Source: Labia minor (Eukaryota; Arthropoda; Insecta; Dermaptera; Spongiphoridae). From it: a stretch of 64,000 nucleotides of DNA. This document shows, one piece after another, positions 11,191 through 21,590 of this stretch (positions within the stretch are counted from its first letter, which is position 1; every line of letters begins with the position of its first letter). The notes below the pieces were generated by a model. The model searched no databases, was not told where the DNA came from, and saw nothing but the letters and a program-made list of their open reading frames with translations. The position numbers and the translations under genes are program-made. Location of the stretch: NCBI GenBank assembly GCA_963082975.1, contig OY720344.1:11705580-11769579 (forward strand), given 5' to 3'.

Positions 11191-12074
11191 TACTCCTGTT
11201 TAATATATAAGGGCATCTAATTAATTCTGATTAATTATTTTTTTTAAATTTCTAACCTATCACGATATGAATGAGAACAATATTGTCTACTGGAGAAGAA
11301 GTCGATCATTTTATATTATATTATTATAGTTTAGTAGATGCTATGTATATATGAGATGTATTTTATATAGAAGTATGATTTATGATTTTAATGCAAATGA
11401 CTATTTCTGCGTTGCTGGGTTATTTTCAAACTTTGGAATGGTTGGAGTGCAGTTGGCAATTTCTTTTATGAAAATGGGCCGCAGTCTGTAATGAGTTTCT
11501 GTTTCTCGAATCGTTATCTTTAACATAAATCTTTTTTTTTCTATTTTTTTCTTTCTTTATTTAATATTATTAAGAGAGAATTTGATGTATGTACAATATA
11601 TATATATATATAGTATATATAATTTTAAGGGGAAGTAAAAACGTCATTTTCCTATTTTATTTGTGGTGCTTGGTTATAATGAAACTTGGTGATTGGCAGA
11701 AGAAGAATCATCGTCTCTTCTCTCTCTCTTGGAAACAGGAAAAAAATTTTACACCTTCCACTTGGCGCCTCGACTTTCGCAGAATTCCCGACGGGATGAT
11801 CATTTATGCAATCCTTCGGCGTATTCATTTAATTCTACTGGTATTCACTTTTCTTAATCATCATGCAATTCTCATGAGGGTGGGGGGGGGAGAAAAGTCT
11901 CCCGGAAAAGGAGAGCCGCGTTTTGAATTTGGCACCGCTCCACGCCGTTTTTGAAACGAAGAATGAATCACTGAATTGGATTTATTTCATTTGAACTCAA
12001 CTAATTCTTTTAATTTTTAATTTCTCTTGATTCTTAGTATTGAATCACTTTTACTTTTATTTTCATATTATATA
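11191..12074. other. Unique sequence with a GC-richer island at 11640-11960
   Basis: The island includes homeodomain/POU-like words (ATCATTTATGCAAT, CATTTAATT) and a GC block with CTCCCGGAAAAGGAGAG. A 121-codon frame (11589-11954) covers it, but the N-terminus is TA-microsatellite translation and no domain is recognised. I treat it as possibly regulatory. Confidence 0.4.
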
Positions 12075-12565
12075 AAGTACCAGGTTCACCAAGCCGATCT
12101 TTAAAAAAAAAAATATTCCTTATCAACTATGAATATATGAAACAATTTCATTTCAAAAGAACATAAATTAAAAAATATAATCATAAAACATACAGCCCGT
12201 AAACGTACGTATTAATAATGCACTGAAAGACAGAAAAGTATGGCCTGTGGATATAACATAATATATATTATCGCAAATTGATTACACAATATTATTAAAA
12301 TAAATATTTTTAATTTAATTTTATTTATAATATTTTGTATTTAAAGAAGCTTTGTCCGGCGTTAAAATTCCTATTTTAAATTAAGAAAAAACTAACAAAG
12401 ATGATTTTTTCCGAGGCTGAAACTATTACAGATCGATTTTTCTTTATAAAAATTATCTATGGTGTGAATTTTAAAAAAAATCCTTTAAGCGGTTTAATAT
12501 ATAAAAAATACAAATATATATACGTATATATATTTATACAATTTTTACTCGTATAAGAAGATAAG
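12075..12565 (-). mobile_element. Family C repeat, Helentron-related
   Basis: On the minus strand it begins CTTATCTTCTTATACGAGT and passes through AAATTCACACCATAGATA and GTTAGTTTTTTCTTAATTT. It then carries the TCTGTCTTTCAGTGCATT and CTGTATGTTTTATG blocks and ends near CGGCTTGGTGAACCTGGTAC. The same order occurs at 45.9 kb and, split, at 55.4-56.4 kb. Its core is shared with family B. Confidence 0.7.
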
Positions 12566-13614
12566 ATATATTTTTTTAATTTTTTTTTTATTTTATTTTT
12601 ATTTTTTATTAGATTTATTAAAAATTTTTAAGTTTATTGCTAGAAATGCTTACATTTATTTACACTTCATGTATTATAGATTTCAAATATAATTTTAGAT
12701 ACTTTAAATCTCCCAGATTTTTATTTTATAGAAATAGAAATACATGATAATAATTTCATCAAATTTTTATATACTTATTTATTTTCTTGTCGCAAGGATA
12801 TTTAAGTTTTTTGTAGGATTGTACTGGCGAATGTTTAATGTTAAGAATCAAATTAAAAATAAATGATAGTACCCTTGTGACTGAAATGTTTCAACCTTTA
12901 ATTAATATTAATAAAATAAATACGATTTTGTTAATTTTTTTTTAAAATATTTCTTTTTCAGTCCTGCTTTTCCTACTTTTTTTTGCAATCTTCAATAAAT
13001 GTGGCTAATTTCTATTTTGTGTTCGGTGTCAATAAGAATTTCTTTTAATTAAACGAAACATGTATTATATAATACGTTTTTTTACTCCAAATACTTGTTT
13101 CTCTCTTTAATAAAAATATTTAAAAAAAGAGGAAAAAAATTCATTCAAGAATTTGACCCTGAGACTGGATTGTGTGAACATTGTTATTATGTCACTCTCA
13201 CCGGAATCTCGTAACTTGGCACTAGTCTCTCCAAAAGAAATATATTAAACTGGCAAAAGAGTTTTATTCAAAAATAAAATTTTTCTATAACACACTCTTA
13301 ATTGATACAAACATCAATTAAATTATATTAAACGATATAGAAGTGATTGATGAAATTTGGACTTGTGAATTTAGTATCCTTAATAAGATATTTTAATCTT
13401 AACTTACAATATAATAAAAATATAATTTTTATGTTGTTTTATTAATTAATGTCTTAAATGCAGTTCAGATTTCGTAATTTTTTTTTAAAAAAATTTTTCC
13501 TTATAGTCTAGGAATTATTTGTTGATTTAACTAAAACTATTAGAATGACTGTAAACGGCTACTCTAAACTTTAGAAAATAAATAAATAAATAATCTAAAA
13601 AATAACATCTTAAA

Positions 13615-13663
<49 letters not shown>

Positions 13664-13782
13664 CAATAAAGGTGGGGGAAGTAAGTTTCAGTTCAGTTAT
13701 AGTATTTTAAAGCCTTCATTATGTTAAATTATTAAAGCTTTGGTGGTTGTTTTTATTTATAAGGGAATTTTGTAAATAAAAT
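12566..13782. other. AT-rich spacer with a (TA)n tract at 13618-13662
   Basis: No gene or repeat family is recognised. The TA microsatellite is the longest feature. Confidence 0.5.
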
Positions 13783-13941
13783 CACATATTGATCTTTGTT
13801 ATTGTAAATTTATTCAAAAAATACAAAAAATATATACAACGTTTCGATTGCTACTTCTGCAGTCGCTTGATAACGATTGCAGAAGTGATAACGAGTGCAG
13901 AATTTTTTGAATAAATTTACAATAACAAATATCAATATGTG
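13783..13941. repeat. Foldback element, ~40-bp arms
   Basis: CACATATTGATCTTTGTTAT at the left is mirrored by ATAACAAATATCAATATGTG at the right, with the arms continuing through GTAAATTTATTCAAAAAAT. The loop holds a near-repeat TTCTGCAGTC / ATTGCAGAAGTGATAACGAG. It could form a long hairpin. Confidence 0.8.
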
Positions 13942-14330
13942 GTTTCCTTCATTATGTTCTAAATGAATTTTTAATAAATCTTATCAATATTTACAAAATA
14001 ATAATATTTTCTACGAAATATTATAATAATTTATCTAGATTATTTACTTTCTTCTATAGTTCTTAAAAAAATCATTTATATATAGTTTCAAAATTTTCGT
14101 TAGAAATAAAAAGTGTTACTTTCAAAAATGAAAATTGTAAAAGTTTGATGTGTAATCATCATCTTTTATGAAAAACTTGAAATACACAAACTGAAATATA
14201 ATAATTAATATATTATATGAATTTATTAATGTCTTTGTTCATAGGTTCTTTTCAAAATAACTCTGAATAACAGATTTTGAATCTAATTTTAAGTATTATA
14301 TAATAATAAATCAAAAATTTTATATAATTT
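13942..14330. other. AT-rich spacer
   Basis: Nothing beyond A/T-rich sequence was seen. Confidence 0.5.
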
Positions 14331-14549
14331 TTCATCGTTTTGAAGACCCCTGAGAAATTTTCACTAAGATTAAAAAATATGGCTATTTGTGTATGTAGAC
14401 AAGATTACGCAAAAACGGTTTGTGCTAGAATAATGAAATTTGGTACACGAGCATTATTCAATTCGTAGTATTCTAACAACTTTTGAGAAATGTAGCTCTT
14501 TCGGAAGAGGGTCATTACCTACCAAGTTTTCATTTGTTTTCCTCTAAAC

Positions 14550-14826
14550 TAGGGATGTCCAACTCGCGGCCCACTCAAAGTTTTGATGCGGCCCACTATC
14601 GACTCATTTTGGAGTTAAATTTTAAAGAATTCACAGTCCGGCAAGCGACCTATAAAAAAAGGCTGTGTGCAACATTCAAAAACAAAAAACCACCTCTATC
14701 CCAAAAATCTCCACAAGTTTTGAGACATTCACTAGCTAGGCTTAACATATTCTGGTAATTTTGCGGCCCTGTTAAATATTTAAGTTTGCGATGTGGCCCA
14801 TTAAATTAAAAGGTTGGACATCCCTG
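14550..14826. mobile_element. hAT-type MITE 1
   Basis: The ends are TAGGGATGTCCAAC and GTTGGACATCCCTG (14-bp TIR, one mismatch), with the 8-bp duplication CTCTAAAC at 14542-14549 and 14827-14834. An 8-bp target duplication and this TIR type are typical of hAT elements. The open frame across it (14483-14758) is not a gene. Confidence 0.88.
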
Positions 14827-14834
14827 CTCTAAAC

Positions 14835-15033
14835 CATAGGTTCCCAAACTTTTTTGTGTCGTAGGCCCCTTGCCTAGTGAAAAATCAAAAATGTTTTAAG
14901 AGCCATTTCGGAAAAACAATTTACCTTTTTTTTAGAGCCGGGAAATCAAGTAGACCCCCATAGACCCCCATTTTCTTTTTATGGACCCCCAAATTTGTTA
15001 TTCGCTGTCGTAAACCGCTTTAGGAACCTTTTT
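14835..15033. mobile_element. hAT-type MITE 2, inserted in the same target word
   Basis: The left end CATAGGTTCCCAAAC and the right end, whose reverse complement reads AGGTTCCTAAAGC, are flanked by CTCTAAAC at 14827-14834 and 15034-15041. One 8-bp copy is shared with MITE 1. Confidence 0.82.
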
Positions 15034-15310
15034 CTCTAAACTGACCGTAAAAATAAAAATATGTTTGATAGTTTATCACATGATTAAAAATTGTATAAAA
15101 TTGCTAAATATAGAATTTCAGCTTGATTGAATCGCTGAAAGTGCCGGAATTAATTTTTTAAATTTTGTCTTAAAATTGAAAGTAAAGGTTTTATCCCCTT
15201 TGATCGGATAGAATAAACTTTTAATTAATTTTCAAATATAGAAAAAAACTATTGATTATCGAATTTAAATTTGCGAAATAGTCGAGTGGAGAGCCTTCAC
15301 ATTTTTTAAA

Positions 15311-15424
15311 TATCTATGCCAATTCTTAATTTTAATTTAATCTATTCATAACGTAATTGTATTAATATTGAAATAATAAATAATAAATAAATCTCGGGAT
15401 TTCGATTAAAAAACATCTGTGCCA
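15311..15424. other. AT-rich spacer before a candidate exon
   Basis: Short A/T-rich sequence ending in a weak acceptor-like CATCTGTGCCAG. Confidence 0.35.
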
Positions 15425-15528
15425 GATGTTCTACAAAGAAATCCTCAAAGACTGTTTTTACCCAAACGACGACCCCTGCCTGACCAAAAGGGCCACCCGG
15501 GGCTTTTCATCAAAAAACAACTCTGGAA
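15425..15528 (+). CDS. Candidate exon, unrecognised protein
   Basis: A sharply GC-richer block stands in AT-rich surroundings. Read on plus it is open from ATG, gives MFYKEILKDCFYPNDDPCLT then KRATRGFSSKNN, and meets a consensus donor GGAA|GTAAGTAA. CCAG stands directly before the ATG and could be an acceptor. Codon choice looks coding-like. The minus strand also has an acceptor-like TTACTTCCAG and a GG|GTAAAA donor around a short open frame, so the strand is not certain. No family is recognised, and a conserved non-coding element is the alternative. Confidence 0.33.
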
Positions 15529-16357
15529 GTAAGTAAAGCTTTTATATATATATATTCTATTCATGTGTATAGAGATAGAGGGAGAAATTTGATTTATCAT
15601 TTCTGTTTCTTACTTGAAAGTTTGAAACTTGCAGGAAATGCCAGAGTTTTCTTTTAAATTCCCTTGGATTAAATAAATAATTCAAGATTTCCCAAATGTA
15701 ATATAAAAAATCATGTATGCTTTTCTATATTTCTTTTAAAATAATAAAAGTTCCACGTGTGGATTATTTTAATTAATAAATAAATTTTAAAAAAATTATT
15801 TGGTCTGTAATTGTATTTTAAACTATAGCTATATTCAAATTTATATAAATTTTACTGTCATTATTATTATTATTATTATTATTTTAATTTTACATTTAAA
15901 CTATTAGAATTTTTATAAATATTTTTTATTATATAACTATTAATTTTTTTCACATTAATCTCTTTATTTATTTATTTATAAGAATTAAAAATCATTTAAT
16001 AAATCGCTCAATTAATCAATATTAATTACCTTCTGAAAGATAGATTAACAAAATCACTTGTTGAAGAATTATAATTTATGACGAGAATTTGAAGTTTATA
16101 AAAAAGTTATTTATTGTAAATGAAAGTTAAATCAAAATTGATCTTTGATAAATTAATGATAAATTTAGAGATGAAATTCAGTACCCACTCTCCATTATCT
16201 TTGGAAACATGAAAAATGTTTATGGAAAACATTAGAAATTGAAAAATTTTATTCTCAAAAAAAAATTGTTAATTTATATTGTTTAAAATTAAATAAACCC
16301 AAAAGCGAAAACTATTCCATTTCATATTTTATAATAAAATTAAAAATTAGTATAATA
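15529..16357. other. AT-rich spacer
   Basis: Contains (TA)n near 15543 and (ATT)n at about 15858-15880. No gene seen. Confidence 0.5.
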
Positions 16358-16866
16358 ATGAGCTGTGGATAGGCACAGACAACTTCCAAACATTATAATA
16401 TATATATGTATATATACATATATACATATATATATAAAAAGTATCAAAAAAAATGTTTTTAAAATTTGAATTAAAATGACTAAATTATATTATATTGGTT
16501 TTTATTTTTAGTTTAATTACTCAATTATTAATTGCTACTATATTTTCCGACACAATGAATATAAAATTATTACTATAGAACTTTCGGTTTCCGGATATAT
16601 ACACCAAAAGTTGATGAATTCATGGTACTGATGCATTAAGTAAATATATACCAAATTTTATCAAAATCCGTTGAGCCGTTTAAGCCATACATGTCTATAC
16701 GGATACACAATGAGCAGATGGACGGAGGAATAGACCGTCAGACGTACAGACATGCTAAAAATACTTTTTTCTGTTAACAAAATGCATGATGCGTGGAGAC
16801 GTGTCCACAGGTGAAATTTAGTGTGAAAACAATACCTTCCCTTCCTATCGAGGGTCGGTAAAAATT
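16358..16866 (-). mobile_element. Helentron-like family B (subfamily 2)
   Basis: The 3' hairpin, read on plus, is CTGTGGATAGGCACAG at 16363-16378. A TTTCCGGATATATACACC block and a short degraded GTCY tract (about 16720-16755) follow, with the 5' end at CTATCGAGGGTCGGTAAAA. Same order as at 3.0 kb. Confidence 0.75.
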
Positions 16867-17719
16867 AGTATAAAAAACTATATAATTTTTTTTTTAAATA
16901 ATATACTGTCTACATACATATACTACAGTATATGAGGAACAATAATTGGAAATTTAATATATGTGAAGTATATTTTACTATATAAGAGTATCATTAAAAT
17001 ATTTTATTATTCCTTTCTTTACATTAAAAAAAATAAAAAATGTATTTTCATAGGAAAGAGGAAAGATTATAATTCTCAATCGATTATCAAAAGCATATTT
17101 TAAAAAGAATGTACAAGTTTATTTAAGTTTTATTAATTCTGCTTATTTTTCATTACGTCATAAGGAAAAAAGTAAAGAATGCATAGTTAGGTAATTGGTA
17201 AGCGCGTGCTCGAGGCTTTTAAATATTGTATCGTATTTGCATATAAGGTTGAGAGAGAGAGAGAGAGTGGTGGAGAGGGAGAGGGAGGTGGGTGGGGAGG
17301 TAGAGGGACCGTTCCTTTCATTCAAAAACAATTTTTATGTTATTCATAGACACGTCTTTTCTACGAAACGATTAACATTCGAGTATCTCTGGCATTTCAT
17401 TCATAAGACTTTCCTTCTTGCGAGGTCTGTCTAAATATCTTCGAGATAAGAAATTATCACGAGGGTAAAATTTATAGACACTCAATGAATCGATAAAGCG
17501 TGCATCCGGTTCCTGCAACGGTGACAACGAGATCTCTCTATTCCATCTCTCTCTACTTTGAAAATTAAATATTATTATCTCTCTCTCTCATACACCTAAA
17601 CTGACAGGGAAGAAAGGAGTTGGGGTTTGGGAGGGGGTGGGGTGGGGGAGGGGGCAGAAGAGATTCACAAGTTTATTTAATCTAGCCTAGGGTTAGTGAA
17701 ATATCATCCACTGTTTTTT

Positions 17720-17751
<32 letters not shown>

Positions 17752-17938
17752 CCAGAGGGGACGATTATAAACACAAATGATGAAGTGTGATTGTATATGT
17801 ACAAAAAGTAAAGGTTACTACTTACTTACTCATTCATTCAGTCACCTGTTCAACATTAACGATCACTACTAATGGAATAAATCAAATCATTCTAAAGAGG
17901 AACATTATTAACTAATATTTGGACATTCATTTCAAAAA
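16867..17938. other. Unique sequence with microsatellites and a GC-richer island
   Basis: The island 17195-17560 holds a perfect octamer ATTTGCAT (17235-17242), (GA)n at about 17250-17267 and GC-rich spacers. The region 17577-17760 holds CT/GA microsatellites and a G-rich run. The 79-codon frame at 17195-17434 translates the GA repeat and is rejected. The island could be a regulatory element. Confidence 0.4.
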
Positions 17939-18157
17939 ATAAGCTGGAGTGTCTCCGTTCGACTATCTCGCAAATTTGAATTGGATTAATTAACATATAT
18001 TATATTTAAATTAAATTTAATTAATTATAAATTATATATAAAAATTAATAAATAATATTTATTAAATCAGCGCATGTTTGGCTCTTTGTTGATGGCACCA
18101 CGTCACGTGTTGGCGCGTGATTTGCAGTGTTAAAAAATTAATTCCGGTACTTTCAAA
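17939..18157 (-). mobile_element. Helentron-like family A, truncated 3' part
   Basis: AAGCTGGAGTGTCTCC followed by CGACTATCTCGCAA is the inverted family A 3' end. The copy stops after the CGCGTGATTTGCAGTG block, next to a second and longer copy. Confidence 0.75.
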
Positions 18158-18188
18158 TTATTTTTAGTTTATTTCTCTATAAAAAAAA

Positions 18189-19034
18189 TCTGGAGTATCT
18201 CCACTCGATTATCTCGCAAATTTTTAATTGGATAATTAAGCTTTTTTCTTTATTTGAAAATTAATTAAAATTTTATTCTATCCGATCATTGGATTTAAGG
18301 TTTTTAAAATAATTGTCACTGATAACATTTCATTGAAATAAGAAAGCAATCAAATAATAAAAACATTGTTTTTGATTTTTTTCAACGTAAATAAAATACG
18401 GTTGAGACGCGGTAAAGCATAGTCTAGCCTAGACTAAAGATAGATCTTAATAATTAAAATTCATTAATAATAATTTAATTTTAATTTAACTAAAAGTGAT
18501 TTATTAAATAATTAAAATTAATTTAATTAAATTTGATAATTAAAAATTAATTAAAATTTTTGCTAAATTTAAAACCTTTAACTTCATTTTTAAGTCAAAA
18601 TTTCAAAAATTAATTTCGGTACTTTCAGCGATTCAATCAAGCTGAAATTCTATATAAAGCAGTTTTATACAATTATTAATCATGTGAAAAATTATCAAAC
18701 ATATATCTTTATTTTTACGGCCACTTTAGAAGAAAAAAAATCAAAACGTTGTAGGTAATGACCCTCTTCCGTTTGAGCTACATTTCTCAAAAGTTGATAG
18801 AAAACTACGAATTTTGAATAATGCCCGTATACGAAATTTCATGATTCTACCTCAAACCGTTTTTGCGTAATCTTGTCTACATACATACCCACATACACAA
18901 ACACACATACACACAGACATTTTTCTCTACCTTAGTGAAAATGATTCGGGAACCTTCAAAACGTATAAAAACATCAAAATCTCGACATCGAAAATTTTCG
19001 TGATCGCAATACTATCTCTGTCGAAGATAGTAAA
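18189..19034 (-). mobile_element. Helentron-like family A, nearly complete
   Basis: It starts with the inverted 3' hairpin (TGGAGTATCTCCACTCGA) and ends with the inverted 5' end (CGAAAATTTTCGTGATCGCA, then TATCTCTGTCGAAGATAG). A CA/TG microsatellite lies at about 18895-18918. About 300 bp of sequence near 18290-18600 is not present in the 60.8-kb copy and is probably an insertion. Confidence 0.78.
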
Positions 19035-19894
19035 AAAAATAGTAAATAATTTATAGATATTTATTAAATTATTATCAATTATAAAATTTGATATTCATTT
19101 GAATTAATGGATTTTAATGTTCATTGAAATACGATTAGAACATTAAAAATGAAAATGTCTATTTTAGTGTAATGATTTTTAAAATTATTGTTAGCAAATA
19201 AGGATGATATTAAGAAAACAGTTCTACTATATACTCCTTAAAATTAATTAATTAATTAACATTTGGAGAGTGCCACTCTCCTTTCTTAACTCCAATTTCC
19301 AACTATCTATAAACTTAATTATATTATCTAATTGAACACCTGATTTACATGAATTCAATTATTAGATAGTATAGTAGTTCAATATTAGTAGTACGGCGCG
19401 GTAAGGGAAAGGACAAATTTATACCGGGAATATTATTCTTATAAAAGGAATTTCACACACAATACATTCCAGTTTATATATAATATTTCTTATAGTATTT
19501 CAAAATAAATATTAACAAATATTTGGATACTTAATAATTATTGCGCAATATATTCACAAGAGATACTACACATATCTTGTATTTTATTATGTGGTGGCGG
19601 TATTAACAGCCCTTTAGAAAACTTTGCCACTATTAAAATTAAACATTGCGATGATCCAAGAGGTTCTGGTATTTCTTTGGTAACATTATATATACTATAT
19701 ACTAATATATTGTATATACATATTTGTGGAGGGCAGAGTTTCACTATAATTTTCAATTATCTATTTTTATATTAGATAACAATATATAAAAAAAGAAATA
19801 TTATCTTGTGCACACTTGAAGACCTTAACGTATTATATTCATTTAAGTAGATAGATAATGTTTGTAATATCCATCTGACCGTTTGTATATTTTA
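19035..19894. other. AT-rich spacer with a 17-bp perfect hairpin
   Basis: GGAGAGTGCCACTCTCC (19265-19281) is a perfect palindrome with a one-base centre. TTACATGAATTCAATTATT near 19350 resembles sequence near 52.89 kb, so both may be remnants of one repeat. No gene seen. Confidence 0.4.
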
Positions 19895-20330
19895 CGAGGG
19901 CAGGTCAATAAGTGCGTGACTTTTTGAATTTTCCGTCTCTTCTGTCGAAATTAGAACCATCTGGGCCTTTTAGTTTTTGTTTGACATTAATTAATAGCAG
20001 ACTGTGATTGGAGAATAAAATGAAAAAAAATATTTCCATGAAAATCCATGAATTGGGATACGAATTGATTCCTCATTCGCCCTATTCTCCAGATTTAGCG
20101 CCGAGTGACTATTTCTTTTATCCAAACCTGAAGAAAAGACTCGGCAGAAAGAGATTGGACTCCAACGATGGAATCATCTCACAAACAAATAACTATTTTG
20201 ATGTCCTCGACAAATCTTTTATTTTAGAAGGGATAAAAAAATTTGGAGAAACGTTGGACCAAGTGTATAGAGCTCAAATGAGACTACGTTGAAAAATAAA
20301 TTAATAAATAAAACTTTTTAATATTCACAC
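19895..20330 (+). mobile_element. mariner deletion derivative, 3' end lost
   Basis: It begins after TA with TIR CGAGGGCAGGTCAATAAGTG. The same TIR sequence, diverged, ends the copy at 57219. The region between the 5' UTR and the transposase C-terminus is deleted, and no right TIR is found before the foldback element that follows. Confidence 0.8.
20008..20292 (+). pseudogene. mariner transposase C-terminal remnant
   Basis: A 94-codon frame with HSPYSPDLAPSDYFFYPNLK, containing the third catalytic Asp of the mariner DD34D set, then a C-terminal tail ending in YRAQMRLR. The HDN-containing core and the N-terminal DNA-binding domain are missing. A few residues from the start of the gene appear fused straight to the C-terminal part. 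It cannot be an active enzyme. Confidence 0.85.
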
Positions 20331-20339
20331 TTTTTAATC

Positions 20340-20493
20340 AAAAATGTGCTAAAAAATAGAAAATAAAATATTAATTAAACCTTAAGAATTTAATATTATT
20401 ATATGCGGCCCACGCTTTTTTGTTGGGCATATGTAAAGGATAATATTCAAGGTTTAATTAATATTTTATTTTCTATTTTTTAGCGCATTTTTT
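20340..20493. repeat. Foldback element, ~45-bp arms
   Basis: AAAATGTGCTAAAAAATAGA and TCTATTTTTTAGCGCATTTT are the outer parts of arms that continue through AAATATTAATTAAACCTT. The loop itself has a smaller inverted repeat (ATATGCGGCCCA / TGGGCATAT). A strong hairpin is expected. Confidence 0.8.
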
Positions 20494-21224
20494 ATTAAGT
20501 TTTTTTGTTTTTTATTAATTTATTTTCAAGATTTCAGTTTTTTATGTATTTTTATTATTATTATTATAAATTTATATATTTATAATATTTTTAAGTTATA
20601 AAATATAAAAATATTTACCATTATGAAAAATTATTATTATTATTCTTTATTAATCATTTGAAATATTTAAATAGTTTTAATTTTATTAAAATGAATTTTA
20701 ATCCAAAATCTAAATCTTTTATATATACTTGTATATTAATATACTTCTCTCATATAATTAATAAAAATGATGAAAAATAAATACAATATCTTTTCATTTG
20801 ATATTTATTTATTTTGATTTGCACATTACTATTCATTTTGAATAGATTTATTTATATTATTCATTTTGCCTATATATATATATATATATAAATGGATGGA
20901 TGGGTCAATTGGATCGGTTGATCCATTACTTCCATATTTAGATATACACATTTTTTTTTTTATTTTTTTTTTCATATATTAGTTGACCATTGTAAATAGG
21001 TATATTAGACAAAAATATTTTTAACTTAAAGCCTAATAATATTTTGGTTTCGTTTTGTTTTCTTTTCAACCAATTAGGTTGGGAAATGAACCACCCAGCC
21101 GCCCACTTCAATTTACAAATCTACAAACAGCTGACTTGATGCCGAATTTACTCATTTCATCTAGGAAACGTGTTTCTAGAACAAAAGTTCTTTGCTCTTT
21201 CTTTCTCCCTCACCTCATTCGTAA

Positions 21225-21262
<38 letters not shown>
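20494..21262. other. AT-rich spacer with a unique island and (TA)n target
   Basis: The island 21045-21220 has CCAATTAGG, CAGCTG and other less AT-rich words but no supported exon. A (TA)n tract at about 21227-21262 is the insertion target of the LTR retrotransposon. Two (TA)n-extended open frames here are chance. Confidence 0.45.
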
Positions 21263-21266
<4 letters not shown>

Positions 21267-21573
21267 AATTTGTAATTGCCGCGTTTGCTAGAATTCGTTT
21301 GAAGCTTGCAACAACATAGCACACATCACAAGTGAGATTCAGAATTGTGACAGCCACTTATAAACTATTTACAAATTGTGTATATAAAAAAATAGAATTA
21401 ATATAGTTTAAATTAATCATATATATAAGGACATTAAAAATCGATTTCATTTTTTCAGGTAATTCTTATAAATCTTCTAAATGTATTTATTTATATTGTT
21501 ATTGTTGTAAAATAAAATAAAATCATTTTTTCAGTGAACCTCGATTTGTCTCTTAATTAAAAACCAATTTACA
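21263..21573 (+). repeat. 5' LTR
   Basis: It starts TGTAAATTTG and ends CAATTTACA, with 6-bp inverted ends TGTAAA/TTTACA. A TATA box is at about 21420-21429. Two TTTTTTCAG motifs (before 21459 and 21535) and GTAATT at 21459 would allow a 76-nt intron in R/U5. Confidence 0.96.
21420..21429 (+). promoter_or_regulatory. TATA box of the LTR promoter
   Basis: TATATATAAG. A start about 25-30 bases downstream would fall near 21446-21455 (TTTCATTTT), which sets the approximate U3/R border. This is inferred from spacing only. Confidence 0.5.
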
Positions 21574-21584
21574 AATCGATTTTT
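21574..21584 (+). other. Primer binding site, non-tRNA type; possible self-priming
   Basis: AATCGATTTTT follows the LTR directly and has no TGG start, so it does not pair with a standard tRNA 3' CCA end. It is the exact reverse complement of AAAAATCGATT at 21436-21446 (and 25968-25978) in the LTRs. Confidence 0.5.
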
Positions 21585-21590
21585 GTCAAC

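Larger units (their letters stand above)
14331..15310 (+). mobile_element. Helentron-like family A copy carrying two nested hAT MITEs
   Basis: Family A sequence (TGTAGACAAGATTACGCAAA, TGAAATTTGGTACACGAGCA) runs from about 14331. It is interrupted at 14550-15033 and resumes at TGACCGTAAAAATAAA to end in GCGAAATAGTCGAGTGGAGA near 15290. It lacks the extreme 5' end. Confidence 0.8.

Noticed and set aside
17195-17434. 79-codon frame
   Set aside because: The centre is the translation of a (GA)n tract.
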